38,965 nucleotides of DNA from Candidatus Altarchaeota archaeon (GCA_030609775.1 JAUWTD010000006.1:1-38965), one strand, 5' to 3'. Shown: positions 15,757 to 26,025, counted from the stretch's first letter. Program-made: numbers and translations. The notes: generated by a model not told the origin, from the letters alone.

Positions 15757-16320
15757 CTACCCTAAAACCTCTATCATCTCCTTTGCAGCCTCCTCAACCT
15801 TCCCGGCGGGATTCTGGATGACTTTAACAGTGGCTCCGGTAAACACAGAATAAGCTGCCGAAATACTCCTATTCATCTCCTGATGTAACCTGATACCCTC
15901 AACTGACTCACCATCCCTGTTTCGACTCTTATCAAAAGTCCGCCTATCATATATCTCCTTAGCAGAGGCCTCGACAAGAATGATGGCATCCGGTTTAAGC
16001 TTCCTCAAAACCCATTCAGGGAGACCCGGAAGATAACCTCCCGGAGTGCTGATAGTGCAATGTGTGTCCACAAGAACGTTGCCTTCCATGCATCCAATCT
16101 TTTCTGCGGCAAGCTCCTGGATCATCTTCTGTGTTTCAGAGTCTAGTTTTCTCATATCATCCCTGTCTTCAACAATGTTTTTATCTTTTGCTATTCTAAT
16201 CATGACATTACCATAGGTTACCATCTCATACTTGATGTCTTTCTTTTCAAGCAACTCCATCGCCTTCGTGGCGACAGTGGTCTTACCTGTTCCAGGGATC
16301 CCTGTTACAATAACAATCAT
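15757..16320 (-). CDS. adkA: Archaeal-type adenylate kinase
   Basis: A 187-residue enzyme for ATP + AMP to 2 ADP. The P-loop is GIPGTGKTT (about 7-15). The pattern YGNVMIRIAKDKN, DTHCTISTPGGYLPGLP and NRDGESVEGIRLHQEMN is that of the compact archaeal AdkA family, not bacterial Adk. It heads the operon with DUF106 and rpl34e, a linkage seen in many archaea close to secY. Confidence 0.95.
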   Translation of the reverse strand: MIVIVTGIPGTGKTTVATKAMELLEKKDIKYEMVTYGNVMIRIAKDKNIVEDRDDMRKLDSETQKMIQELAAEKIGCMEGNVLVDTHCTISTPGGYLPGLPEWVLRKLKPDAIILVEASAKEIYDRRTFDKSRNRDGESVEGIRLHQEMNRSISAAYSVFTGATVKVIQNPAGKVEEAAKEMIEVLG

Positions 16321-16431
16321 CTAAGAGCACCCAAAATCAATAAACAAGAGATAAAAAGATATGGATTAGGGAATTAAATACTGTTTTAATAGGTGATTGA
16401 ATATTTATTAACCAATACACTGATTGATTCG

Positions 16432-16746
16432 ATGACCCAGCATACCTTAGAGCTTTCAGAAGATTGCCGGAGGATAGAAGAACTCCTAAAAAATAGTGAC
16501 GTGTCAGACACGGTTAGTCTGAAGTATCCTGCAGACAACAAAGAAAATAACTTGAGATATAATGTGAAGAGAAAATACAACAAATGCGGCTACCCCCTCA
16601 TTCATGCACAAGAGATATACTCAAATAAAAAATACCATATAACCGAAGACCGAACATACAATGCCCTCAACGAACTTGTGAAACAAGACAAAGCAAAGAC
16701 CCATACCCACAGTGGACTGCTTTGGTATGCATTACATTTTCCTTGA
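16432..16746 (+). CDS. Small predicted winged-helix protein, unknown
   Basis: A 104-residue protein with no named family that I recognise. The C-terminal 70 residues look like a winged helix: YPLIHAQEIY, then a helical TYNALNELVKQDK and a strand-rich THSGLLWYALHF. The start is ATG at 16432, because a TATA-like GAATATTTATTA at about 16399-16410 sits about 25 bp before it; a GTG at 16393 is in frame but upstream of that box. It is followed 47 nt later by a membrane TPR protein with its own TATA box. Confidence 0.6.
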   Translation: MTQHTLELSEDCRRIEELLKNSDVSDTVSLKYPADNKENNLRYNVKRKYNKCGYPLIHAQEIYSNKKYHITEDRTYNALNELVKQDKAKTHTHSGLLWYALHFP

Positions 16747-16793
16747 CATAAAAACTATTTGGATTTATATGGGAAATCACATGAGTAAACACC

Positions 16794-18029
16794 ATGAAAC
16801 TTAATTCTGCCTACAGTGATGCATATTTTGAGCATTTGAGGAAATATGGCAGGAAATCAAAGCTAAAGAAAACCCTGCTCACAATTGTTGTATCCATAGG
16901 TTTGTTTCTTATCTGTATTATGCTAATAAAAGACATATTCACTATAGTAGAAAACAATTATAACCTAGCTGCAGTATTTATCACAGACCCGGGTATGGTG
17001 GCTAGATCATGGCTTTATGGGGTTGTTGGATTAGCCGGCATACTGATTCTCCGCTTAGAGATACGGGTACGGGGCAAACCTTATACGATCCTTAACCTGG
17101 CAGATGCTGCGTTTGAGCAGGGCGATATCTGCAGTGTTGAGAAGCTACTTGACAACTACCTTGAAAAATGCAGAAGAATACATGATAACGGTAGTATAGA
17201 ATTCGCAGGAGACATGTATTCCTTAGCTTACTGGCTTTTTTCTCATGAAGACTACGGGCAGGGAGAGCAGTTTTATGATGAATACAAAAAAATCCTTAAA
17301 GACATTTTACATAACGAGAAAAACAGGGCATATCTGTTGGCTCTATTGGCATCATTAGAAGTCGATAATACTGATTCAGTTATCCCCTCAGATACAAAGA
17401 AGAAAAACTTGGAGGAATATGCTATACTCGCTGAAGAACTCTACGGCAAGGTAAGCTGGGAATGTGGAATAATCTCACAGTACCTGGGCTGGTTTTACAT
17501 GGGAGAAGGAGCCTATGAAGAGGCAGAAACCCACCTGAAGAAGGCCTTAGAGCTATTCTCAGAAAACAAAAGCGATATGGACAATCTCATATCTAAGTGT
17601 TATGTGTTAAGAGATCTTGGAACTATAAGCTACAACCTGCAACGATTCAGTGATTCAGCCTCTTTTCTCTTACAGGCACAAAAGACCTACGCAGAATACC
17701 TAAACTCCAGGCAGCTGAGTTTACGCACCTTCTACAGCCAAAGATACGGAAGATACGCTATCGAAGACATAGAATTTGAATTCCATTGCATGTATGGCTT
17801 AGGTCTCTGTGCCATGAGCGAAGGCGACTATGAGAAAGCAAAGTCTTTTCTGACCCATGCATTTGATACTGCTAAAAAACGCAGAAAAAAAATCATGATG
17901 AATGCTTTTTTTAGATATGCCCTTGATGAAATATCTGCCATAGGAAAAACACTAGATAATGACGTAGACCAAATCAATCAATTACTCAAGGAAGCCAAGT
18001 CAAGAAGCAAAAAACTTAAAATCACTTAA
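16794..18029 (+). CDS. Membrane-anchored TPR-repeat protein
   Basis: A 411-residue protein with two transmembrane segments near the N-terminus (about 28-46 and 73-87) and a long soluble helical domain. Tetratricopeptide-like units are visible around YLGWFYMGEGAYEEAETHLK (about 228-247), ISYNLQRFSDSASFLLQAQ (about 279-297) and GLGLCAMSEGDYEKAKSFLT (about 333-352), with weaker repeats before. TPR domains bind proteins, and both helices point to a scaffold at the inner face of the membrane. A TATA-like ATTTATATG sits at 16759-16767, about 27 nt before the ATG, so it is likely leaderless. Binding partners are unknown. Confidence 0.75.
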   Translation: MKLNSAYSDAYFEHLRKYGRKSKLKKTLLTIVVSIGLFLICIMLIKDIFTIVENNYNLAAVFITDPGMVARSWLYGVVGLAGILILRLEIRVRGKPYTILNLADAAFEQGDICSVEKLLDNYLEKCRRIHDNGSIEFAGDMYSLAYWLFSHEDYGQGEQFYDEYKKILKDILHNEKNRAYLLALLASLEVDNTDSVIPSDTKKKNLEEYAILAEELYGKVSWECGIISQYLGWFYMGEGAYEEAETHLKKALELFSENKSDMDNLISKCYVLRDLGTISYNLQRFSDSASFLLQAQKTYAEYLNSRQLSLRTFYSQRYGRYAIEDIEFEFHCMYGLGLCAMSEGDYEKAKSFLTHAFDTAKKRRKKIMMNAFFRYALDEISAIGKTLDNDVDQINQLLKEAKSRSKKLKIT

Positions 18030-18161
18030 ATCCTGATTAGGCCCCATAGTGACTCAACTCTCCTAAGTCTCAAAAAAAATTAAGAAAACTTAATAGAAAA
18101 ACTATTTAACACCTGCTACCCGAAAAACCTATTATGCAAAAAGGTTAAAGATAGAGCTATA

Positions 18162-19274
18162 CTACTCCAACTCCCTCTTATTAATCTTTGTACGGGCTTG
18201 ATGTTCTATAAGCCATAGATCACGGATCTGGGAAGGATTAATGAATGTGATGGCGGTGCCTTGTTTCCCTGCGCGGGCCGTCCGACCAATCCTGTGCACA
18301 TAAGTCAGTGGCTCCTGCGGAATATCATAGTTGAAGACATGACTAATATCCGATATATCTATGCCGCGAGCTACGACATCCGTGCAGATGAGATACCTCA
18401 CCTTGCCTTGCCGGAGCTTATCAACTGCTTTTTTTCTGGCAGCCTGGCTCAAATCACCATGAATCCTGTCAACTGAAAACCTCCGTTTCCTAAGAATACC
18501 ATAAAGCGACTCAACCCACCTCTTTGTTTTACAGAAAACAAGGGCTTTTTTCGGCTGCTCCTCTTCAACGACTTTGAAGAAGGCATCCATCTTCTTTCTC
18601 TGATTGACTTCGATATAATACTGTTGAACATCACCAACGGTTAACTCATCACTATCTATGTTAGCTGAAATAAATTTCGGATCACGCATATACTTTTTAG
18701 ACAGCTTGCGAATCGCATCAGGCATAGTCGCCGAAAACAACAAAGTCTGCCGCTTCTCATGTGTTTTCTCCATAATCCATTCAACATCCCCTATAAACCC
18801 CATATCAAGCATACGGTCCGCTTCATCAAGGACAAAGGTTTCCACTCTATCAATCTTGAGTGCTCTCCTTTTTATAAGATCAATTACGCGACCGGGTGTG
18901 CCCACAACAATCTGGGCACCCCTCCTAAGCTGATTTATTTGAGAGTTAATAGATGCGCCACCGTATACTAATGCTACGCTGATACCTGAACCCGTCAGTT
19001 TCTCAAACTCTGAACCAACCTGAATAGCAAGTTCCCTGGTCGGCGTCAAAATTATCGCCTGAACCGATTTATCATCCTTCCTTATCTTTTCTACAATGGG
19101 TATTGCAAAGGCAAAAGTCTTACCTGTACCTGTCTTAGCTTGACCCATTATATCCTTTCCCTCAAGAGCAGATGGAAGCACCATCTCCTGTATGGGGGTC
19201 ATATCCTCAAAACCAAGAAAACGTATGTTCTGCAAAATATCTTCTTTAATTGAGAGTACATCAAAATTTGTCAT
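18162..19274 (-). CDS. DEAD-box RNA helicase
   Basis: A 370-residue minimal DEAD-box ATPase. Motifs in order are Q (GFEDMTPIQ, about 21-29), I (AKTGTGKT), Ia (PTRELA), Ib (TPGR), II (DEAD in VLDEADRMLDMGF), III (SAT), V (CTDVVARGIDI) and VI (HRIGRTARAGKQG). There is no C-terminal extension, as in compact archaeal members. Likely role: RNA unwinding in ribosome assembly or cold adaptation. It is not tightly linked to other genes. Confidence 0.95.
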   Translation of the reverse strand: MTNFDVLSIKEDILQNIRFLGFEDMTPIQEMVLPSALEGKDIMGQAKTGTGKTFAFAIPIVEKIRKDDKSVQAIILTPTRELAIQVGSEFEKLTGSGISVALVYGGASINSQINQLRRGAQIVVGTPGRVIDLIKRRALKIDRVETFVLDEADRMLDMGFIGDVEWIMEKTHEKRQTLLFSATMPDAIRKLSKKYMRDPKFISANIDSDELTVGDVQQYYIEVNQRKKMDAFFKVVEEEQPKKALVFCKTKRWVESLYGILRKRRFSVDRIHGDLSQAARKKAVDKLRQGKVRYLICTDVVARGIDISDISHVFNYDIPQEPLTYVHRIGRTARAGKQGTAITFINPSQIRDLWLIEHQARTKINKRELE

Positions 19275-19359
19275 AGTTAAATAATAACTGAAAAAGAATC
19301 TACGAGCTTACACCTAAAGAAACAATCCTCCACCAGAAAAAAAAGTATACACTATATTT

Positions 19360-19509
19360 TCAATCCCTTTTTGGTCTATGTTTCTGATAGCATTCCCTGC
19401 AATAAACAGGTTTATCTTCAATAGGCTTAAAAGGAACATCACTCGTTTTACCACAGTCAGAGCAGATTATACTAAATGATCTCCTTTCAAATCCCCTATC
19501 TTCTTTCAT
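19360..19509 (-). CDS. Small paired-CxxC zinc-binding protein
   Basis: A 49-residue protein not covered by larger genes. It reads MKEDRGFERRSFSIICSDCG, then a spacer with DVPFKPIEDKP, then CREC and a basic tail. The two CxxC pairs (C16/C19 and C37/C40) should form one zinc site, as in small treble-clef or ribbon proteins common in archaea. The ATG at 19509 is preceded by TATA-like TTATATAAATAAC (minus strand, about 19523-19535), giving a leaderless message. Role unknown, possibly nucleic acid binding. Confidence 0.72.
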   Translation of the reverse strand: MKEDRGFERRSFSIICSDCGKTSDVPFKPIEDKPVYCRECYQKHRPKRD

Positions 19510-19587
19510 TCTACCTCTGTTATTTATATAACTCTAATTTAGATTAAACATTTAAAAGTGCGGCGGTTTATATGTATTTATGTATTC

Positions 19588-21519
19588 CTATTTTTCTGCA
19601 AGTCTCTTTTTTAATTCACCCATTCTATCCCTCAGATATATGGCTTCCTCGAACTCTAATCTATCCGCGGCCCTATCCATCTGAGCATTCAACTCAATTA
19701 AGATAGCAGGTATCTCATTTTTGGGTATGTGTTTGATATCCTTTACTTCAACTGCCTGTTCTTTTACTGGTTTGATAATCTGCTGCGGAATGATATTATG
19801 TTTTTTGTTATATGCTGTTTGGATGTCTCTTCTCCTCTTGGTTTCCTCAACCGCCCTATTTATTGAATTAGTTCTCCTGTCAGCGTATAATATAACCCTA
19901 GAATCAATATTCCTTGCAGCTCTTCCAATGGTCTGGATAATACTTCTCTCATCACGCAAAAAACCCTCCTTGTCTGCATCAAGTATACCAATGAGACCCA
20001 CCTCCGGTATATCCAGACCCTCCCTGAGCAGGTTTATACCCACCAAGACATCAAATCTACCTAAACGAAGCTGCCTTATTATCTCAGTTCTCTCTAACGT
20101 ATCTATCTCTGAGTGAAGATACCTTGTTTTTATCCCCCTCAAAGAAAAAAATTCACTTAATTCCTCAGCAAGCTTCTTAGTCAACGTTGTTACAAGAATT
20201 CTGTTCCCGGCTTTTATGGTTTTTTCCACCTCACATATGAGGTCTTCTAACTGATTTGCTGTAGGCCTTATCAAAATCACCGGATCAACAAGACCAGTCG
20301 GCCTAATAATCTGCTCTACTACCTCATCTGACCTATCTAATTCATAGCGGCTCGGTGTCGCAGATACAAAAATTACGTTTCTTGTGAATTTTTCAAATTC
20401 ATCAAATCTAAGCGGCCGGTTATCATAGGCGCTGGGCAATCTAAAACCATAGTCTACAAGAGATTGCTTACGCGACCTATCGCCGTTATACATGGCGTTA
20501 AGCTGCGGAATAGTCTGATGTGATTCATCAATAAAGAGCAGAAAATCTTTGGGAAAATAATCTAAGAGACAATACGGCCGCTCACCTGCAACCCTCCCGT
20601 CAAAGTGACGCGAATAGTTTTCGATTCCCTTACAGTATCCTGTTTCTTCAATCATCTCAAGGTCGTAGAGGGTTTTTTTCTTTAATCTATGGGCCTCAAT
20701 GAGATCCAGGTTAGGTAAAACACCTTCAAGTTCAGTTTTTATTGACTCAATCGCCCTATCCTTCATCTTCTGAGGTATTACAAAATGCCGGGCAGGATAC
20801 AGATACAAATGCCTGAATTCCTCCACTACAACATTTTCATGTTTCTTTATCTCCACAATCCTTTCTACTACATCACCAAACAACTGAATCCGGATTATGT
20901 TATCCAAGTATCCCGGAACCACATCAACCGTGTCTCCGCGAACCCTGAATTTCCCAGATGAAAGATCAAAGTCATTACGCTCATACTGCATATCAACGAG
21001 TTTTTCAAGCAGATGCTTTCTTTTTAACCTCATGTTTGTCTCTAATGATATCCCCAAATCCCTAAAATTTTTGGGATCACCTAAACCATATATACAGGAA
21101 ACCGATGCAACAATTATAACATCTTTTCTTGAGAGAAGCGAGGCGGTTGCCGAAAGCCTCATCTGCTCAATCTTCGGGTTAATCTGCGCATCTTTTTCAA
21201 TGTACTGGTCTTTTTTGGGGATATAGCTTTCAGGCTGATAATAATCATAATAGGAGACAAAATACTCAACTCTACTACCTGGAAAAAAATCCTTGAATTC
21301 ATTATAGAGCTGCGCTGCAAGAGTCTTGTTATGAGCGATTACGAGGGTTGGTGTCTGCAACTTATTAACTACATTTGCCATGGTAAAGGTCTTCCCTGAA
21401 CCTGTGACACCTAAGAGAGTCTGAATAGTTTTACCCTCCCTGATATTAGAGACTAGTTTATCTATTGCCTGAGGCTGCGAACCCCTAGGCCTAAATGATG
21501 CAACAAGATTAAACGTCAT
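19588..21519 (-). CDS. uvrB: Excinuclease ABC subunit B
   Basis: A 643-residue helicase-like damage-verification subunit of nucleotide excision repair. Domain marks: P-loop GVTGSGKTFTMAN (about 38-50), the beta-hairpin region YYDYYQPESYIP (about 91-102), Walker B DESHQTIPQ, motif V INLLREGLDIPEVG, motif VI QTIGRAARN and the C-terminal UVR domain that contacts UvrC (last 40 residues). The start ATG at 21519 overlaps the uvrC stop as ATGA. Bacterial-type UvrABC in archaea comes from lateral transfer in many lineages. It is the last gene of a uvrA-uvrC-uvrB operon. Confidence 0.97.
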   Translation of the reverse strand: MTFNLVASFRPRGSQPQAIDKLVSNIREGKTIQTLLGVTGSGKTFTMANVVNKLQTPTLVIAHNKTLAAQLYNEFKDFFPGSRVEYFVSYYDYYQPESYIPKKDQYIEKDAQINPKIEQMRLSATASLLSRKDVIIVASVSCIYGLGDPKNFRDLGISLETNMRLKRKHLLEKLVDMQYERNDFDLSSGKFRVRGDTVDVVPGYLDNIIRIQLFGDVVERIVEIKKHENVVVEEFRHLYLYPARHFVIPQKMKDRAIESIKTELEGVLPNLDLIEAHRLKKKTLYDLEMIEETGYCKGIENYSRHFDGRVAGERPYCLLDYFPKDFLLFIDESHQTIPQLNAMYNGDRSRKQSLVDYGFRLPSAYDNRPLRFDEFEKFTRNVIFVSATPSRYELDRSDEVVEQIIRPTGLVDPVILIRPTANQLEDLICEVEKTIKAGNRILVTTLTKKLAEELSEFFSLRGIKTRYLHSEIDTLERTEIIRQLRLGRFDVLVGINLLREGLDIPEVGLIGILDADKEGFLRDERSIIQTIGRAARNIDSRVILYADRRTNSINRAVEETKRRRDIQTAYNKKHNIIPQQIIKPVKEQAVEVKDIKHIPKNEIPAILIELNAQMDRAADRLEFEEAIYLRDRMGELKKRLAEK

Positions 21520-23069
21520 TTTTTATTTAATATCCTTTTTTTCCTAAGAAGCCTATGATATGAAACAGCAAACCTATGGGCTTCATCCCGTATATTCTGG
21601 AGCAGCTTCACTGCCCGGGATTTCCGCTCAAAACATACTGGATCAGAAAACCCTGGAAAATAAATTTCTTCATTTTTTTTTGCAAGGGCAACTACCGGAA
21701 TTTTCACTTCCAAACTATGCAGCTCCCGGAACGCCGAAGAAAGCTGCCCAACACCCCCATCAATTACTACCAGGTCAGGAAATTTTTTTTCTTCCTTTTT
21801 TAATCTTTTATATCTCCTCCCCACAACCTCAGCAATCATTGCACAATCGTCTATACCTTCCACGGTTTTTATCTTAAACCGCCTATACCCTGATTTATCT
21901 GGTTTCCCGTCTACAAACCGCACCATCGACCCAACCGGATTAGAGCCAGATGTATGAGATATATCAAAACATTCTATTGTCTTGGGAATCTTTTGTAAAC
22001 CCAGCTTCTCTTTCAGATCTCGCAGCCTGAGCTCATCCTCCATAAAAGACTTTTCAACATTTTTTTCAACCAAGTCAAGGAGATCCTTTTTCTCGCCTTT
22101 CACCGGCACCGTGACCTTGACCTTTGATCCCCTCTTCTTTGAAAGATAAGTTTTAAGAACCAAAGATATCTCTTCAGGTAAGATCACTTCCCTGGGAACA
22201 GCCTCCTTTGAATAATACTGCAAGATAAATTCCTCAAAAAAATCCTCCACATACACAAAATCGAACTCATCCTTGTTTGAAAGAACTCCGGAATATACAT
22301 TAAATACTGCAAGATGGACAATTGAGTTGTCTACAATATAACCTAAAACATCCTGATCATATGCACGACGAGTCTCCATATTCTGTTTTACGTCAAGGGA
22401 TTCAATAGCAGTTATCTGATCCCTTAAAACCTTTGCATGCTCATATTCACGATTATCTGCTTTCTGAATCATCCGCTCTCTGAGTTCTTTGAGCAACTGC
22501 TTATTTTTCCCGGAAAGCAAAGATTCCGCATCCCTTACAGCTAAGTTATATGCTTCTTTTGTACTTCTTTGAATACACGGCGCACTGCATAAATCCATAT
22601 GAAACCTAAGGCAGGGTTTTTTAGGGAGTCTTTTGCAGGTTCTCAACTTGAATATATTGTTTGCAAAACGCAGAAGAACATCTCTTTTTTCTGCTGAGAT
22701 AAAGGGACCAAAATAAACCCCTTGCGTTGTTTTACTGCGTGCGATAAGCAGCCTTGGAAACTCTTCTTGCGTGAGCAGAATATACGCATACCTCTTCGAA
22801 TCCTTTAGATCAATATTATATTTGGGCTGATGCTTCTTTATCAAGTTGCTTTCAAGGATCAATGCCTCAATTTCGTTTTGGGTTATTATAAAATCAAGCG
22901 AAGAAATATTATCTACTAATGCCTGAGTCTTCGGATCCAAATCTTTTTTCTGAAAATAAGAAGACACCCTCTTTGCAATATCCTTTGCCTTACCTACATA
23001 AATTATCCTGCCGCCACCGTCTTTAAATAGATAACAACCCGGCTCATGCGCAATATTCTCCAAATCCAT
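21516..23069 (-). CDS. uvrC: Excinuclease ABC subunit C, lacking the C-terminal HhH domain
   Basis: A 517-residue dual-incision nuclease. The N-terminal GIY-YIG domain (GCYLFKDGGGRIIYVGKAKD, about 11-30) makes the 3' cut. A UVR domain lies near 190-225, and an RNase H-like domain (CFDISHTSGSNPVGSMV, VIDGGVGQL) makes the 5' cut. Typical UvrC has about 600 residues and ends with a tandem helix-hairpin-helix domain. This protein stops soon after RDEAHRFAVSYHR, at LLRKKRILNKK. The stop overlaps the uvrB start, so the short form looks native rather than a late truncation. Confidence 0.95.
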   Translation of the reverse strand: MDLENIAHEPGCYLFKDGGGRIIYVGKAKDIAKRVSSYFQKKDLDPKTQALVDNISSLDFIITQNEIEALILESNLIKKHQPKYNIDLKDSKRYAYILLTQEEFPRLLIARSKTTQGVYFGPFISAEKRDVLLRFANNIFKLRTCKRLPKKPCLRFHMDLCSAPCIQRSTKEAYNLAVRDAESLLSGKNKQLLKELRERMIQKADNREYEHAKVLRDQITAIESLDVKQNMETRRAYDQDVLGYIVDNSIVHLAVFNVYSGVLSNKDEFDFVYVEDFFEEFILQYYSKEAVPREVILPEEISLVLKTYLSKKRGSKVKVTVPVKGEKKDLLDLVEKNVEKSFMEDELRLRDLKEKLGLQKIPKTIECFDISHTSGSNPVGSMVRFVDGKPDKSGYRRFKIKTVEGIDDCAMIAEVVGRRYKRLKKEEKKFPDLVVIDGGVGQLSSAFRELHSLEVKIPVVALAKKNEEIYFPGFSDPVCFERKSRAVKLLQNIRDEAHRFAVSYHRLLRKKRILNKK

Positions 23070-23070
23070 C

Positions 23071-25893
23071 CTACAAATATTTTTTAAGATAAGCCCCAGT
23101 ATAACTTTTTTTGTTTCTAGATACCTCCTCAGGCGTACCCTGAGCTACGATCTCGCCTCCCAGGTCACCTCCGTGGGGCCCAAGATCAATTACATAGTCT
23201 GCTGATTTTATCACATCCAGGTTATGCTCTATTACAACAACTGAATTCCCTTTATCTACTAGATTATTTAATACAGCTATGAGCTTTTTCACGTCATGAA
23301 AATGCAGGCCAGTCGTAGGCTCATCAAGAAGATAAAGGGTTTTTCCTGTCGCCTTTTTAGAAAGCTCCCGTGTAAGCTTAATCCTTTGAGACTCACCCCC
23401 GGAAAGGGTTGTAGAAGACTGCCCCAGACTAATATATTCAAGCCCCACATCACAGAGGGTCTTAAGTTTCCTTTGGATGGATGGAATATTCTCAAACAAC
23501 ACAAGGGCTTCCTCAACACTCAACGCCAAAACATCCGCAATATTTTTTCCTTTATATCTGATGTCAAGTGTTTCTTTGTTATATCTCCTACCTTTACATT
23601 CCTCACATTTTATGTAAACATCCGGCAGAAAATTCATTTCAATCTTGATCACACCCTCACCCTGACATGCCTCACACCGGCCCCCCCGAACATTAAAAGA
23701 AAACCTCCCCGGCTTATACCCTCTCATCTTACTCTCATGAGTCTGAGAAAACAGCTTCCTTATATCATCAAAGACCTTAGTATATGTCGCAGGATTACTC
23801 CTAGGGGTCCTCCCAATAGGGCTCTGATCTATTATAAGAACCTTATCAACCAAACCGTCATATACTATGTCCTCATGTTTACCTGCATTCTCCCTTGAAC
23901 CATACAACCGGTTTTTAAGCCCCTTATAAAGCGTATCATAGATAAGCGTAGATTTACCTGAACCCGACACACCCGTGACAAGAGTCAAACAACCCACAGG
24001 AATTCCTACACGAATGTTTTTCAGATTATGCTCCCTTGCACCAACAACTTCAATAAATTCCTCTACTCTTCTCCTTTTTTTTGGGACACCTATACCCAAC
24101 CTACCCGAAAGATACCTGCCGGTAAGAGATTTATCATCTTTTACAATCTCCCCGGGCGTACCTTCAAAAACAATATGGCCTCCATGAATCCCCGCACCCG
24201 GACCAATATCAACCACCCAATCAGCATTCCTTATAGTGTCCTCATCATGCTCAACAACAATTAACGTATTACCTAAATCCCGCAACCTAAACAAGGTATC
24301 AATAAGCTTATGGTTATCCCTCTGATGCAACCCAATCGACGGCTCATCAAGAACATATAAAACACCCACTAAATTCGAACCTATCTGCGTTGCAAGACGA
24401 ATCCTCTGAGATTCACCCCCAGACAACGTACCAGCCTGCCTTGACAAAGTCAAATAACCCAAACCCACCTCAACCAAGAAATTAAGCCTAGAAATAATCT
24501 CTCTAAGAAGCTGCTTAGCGATTATCTTTTCCTTTTTATTGAGCTTTAAACCACTGAAAAATTTGAAACAATCCTCCACCGAAAGATCAGTTACATCAAT
24601 TATTGACTTATCCTCCACTTTCACCGAAAGCACCTTCTTTTTAAGTCTCCTGCCCCTACACACCGGACACGCATTCACCCGCATAAACCGCTCCATCCAT
24701 TTCCTCCTAGACTCCGAGCCAGTTTGCTTATACAACCGCGCAAACATCGGAACCACTCCTTCAAACTCCCCGGAATAACTAAAAGACGAATCCCTCTTCT
24801 TTGATGTGAAACTATAAGAGATCCTCTCCTTGGTTCCATAAAGAATTATATCCATTGCTTGGTCTGAAAGCGTCTTAACCGGATCCAACATCGAAAACCC
24901 AAACTGTTTTGCAACACTGCCAATCTGCCTGAGCCTCCAACTGTCAATGATGTTCCCAAATGCAAGAATTCCTCCATCTGCTATGCTTTTTTCTTTATCT
25001 GGAATAATCAGATCCGGATCAAATTCCATGGTTATGCCCAAACCCTCGCATTTTTCACAGGCCCCAAACGGACTATTAAACGAAAACATCCTCGGTTGAA
25101 GCTCCTCAAAGGTTAAACCACATACGGGACATGCCATCAAGGAAGAATAAAGTTTTTCTCTATTATTCTCTGCATCAAACACAATCAAAAGACCCCCTGA
25201 CTTCTCTAACGCATTCTCTACTGCTTCAGCAAGCCGGGAGGTATCAGACGAATCAAGGCGATCAATTACGACCTCAATATCATGTTTCTTGTATCTTTCT
25301 AAACTAATCTTTTCATCCGTTGAAATTATTTCTTTATCAACCCTCACACGCACATAACCTTCCTTGTGCAAATCCTCTAAGAGCTTATCATATGAACCCT
25401 TTTTTTGCCTTATCAAAGGAGAAAGCACGATTAAGTTACCTGAAAAATCGTTTCCTATGGTTTCTGTGATTTTTTCAGCGGTCTGGGATGTGATCGGGAT
25501 ATTATGTTCCGGACAATAGGGTGTGCCTATGCGTGCAAAGAAAAGCCGCAAATAATCATATATCTCGGTGACGGTTCCAACAGTTGAACGAGGATTCTTT
25601 GAGGTGGTCTTCTGTTCAATAGCTATCGCAGGAGAGAGGCCTTCAATGCTGTCTGCGTCTGGTTTATTCATGAGGCCTAGAAACTGGCGGGCATAAGATG
25701 AAAGCGACTCAACATACCGTCTCTGCCCTTCCGCATAAATGGTGTCGAATGCAAGCGTGGACTTACCTGACCCAGATAAACCGGAGAACACAATCAAACT
25801 GTCTCTTGGAAGGGTTAAACTAACGTTTTTGAGATTATGTTCTCTTGCACCCTTTATCACCAGATCCTTTTGCGTGCGCTTCTTTACTCCCAT
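23071..25893 (-). CDS. uvrA: Excinuclease ABC subunit A
   Basis: A 940-residue damage-recognition ATPase with two ABC modules. Module 1 has Walker A GLSGSGKSTLAFDTIYAEGQ (about 37-56); module 2 has GVSGSGKSTLIYDT near 640. The two ABC signatures (LSGGESQRIRLATQ and LSGGESQRIKLTRE), zinc sites (CPVCGLTF...CEKCEGLG; CEACQGEG...CEECKGRR) and Walker B residues (VLDEPSIGLH, LLDEPTTGLH) are intact. The start is ATG at 25893 (MGVKKRTQKD), the family N-terminus; 15 further open codons upstream have no similarity. It is the first gene of the uvr operon, divergent from gpmA. Confidence 0.97.
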   Translation of the reverse strand: MGVKKRTQKDLVIKGAREHNLKNVSLTLPRDSLIVFSGLSGSGKSTLAFDTIYAEGQRRYVESLSSYARQFLGLMNKPDADSIEGLSPAIAIEQKTTSKNPRSTVGTVTEIYDYLRLFFARIGTPYCPEHNIPITSQTAEKITETIGNDFSGNLIVLSPLIRQKKGSYDKLLEDLHKEGYVRVRVDKEIISTDEKISLERYKKHDIEVVIDRLDSSDTSRLAEAVENALEKSGGLLIVFDAENNREKLYSSLMACPVCGLTFEELQPRMFSFNSPFGACEKCEGLGITMEFDPDLIIPDKEKSIADGGILAFGNIIDSWRLRQIGSVAKQFGFSMLDPVKTLSDQAMDIILYGTKERISYSFTSKKRDSSFSYSGEFEGVVPMFARLYKQTGSESRRKWMERFMRVNACPVCRGRRLKKKVLSVKVEDKSIIDVTDLSVEDCFKFFSGLKLNKKEKIIAKQLLREIISRLNFLVEVGLGYLTLSRQAGTLSGGESQRIRLATQIGSNLVGVLYVLDEPSIGLHQRDNHKLIDTLFRLRDLGNTLIVVEHDEDTIRNADWVVDIGPGAGIHGGHIVFEGTPGEIVKDDKSLTGRYLSGRLGIGVPKKRRRVEEFIEVVGAREHNLKNIRVGIPVGCLTLVTGVSGSGKSTLIYDTLYKGLKNRLYGSRENAGKHEDIVYDGLVDKVLIIDQSPIGRTPRSNPATYTKVFDDIRKLFSQTHESKMRGYKPGRFSFNVRGGRCEACQGEGVIKIEMNFLPDVYIKCEECKGRRYNKETLDIRYKGKNIADVLALSVEEALVLFENIPSIQRKLKTLCDVGLEYISLGQSSTTLSGGESQRIKLTRELSKKATGKTLYLLDEPTTGLHFHDVKKLIAVLNNLVDKGNSVVVIEHNLDVIKSADYVIDLGPHGGDLGGEIVAQGTPEEVSRNKKSYTGAYLKKYL

Positions 25894-26025
25894 TCTCCTA
25901 AACCACAATAAAATAGAATTAGATTCCAAAAACCACAAAATACAGTTAAAAATATGGTTTTTTATACAAAAAAAATAGTCAAACCAAAAAGGGTTTTATA
26001 TCATTTAAAATACTAATATCCTATC

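Noticed and set aside
23296-23898. 200-codon plus-strand frame inside uvrA
   Set aside because: Antisense to intact uvrA with all ABC motifs; no recognisable domain.
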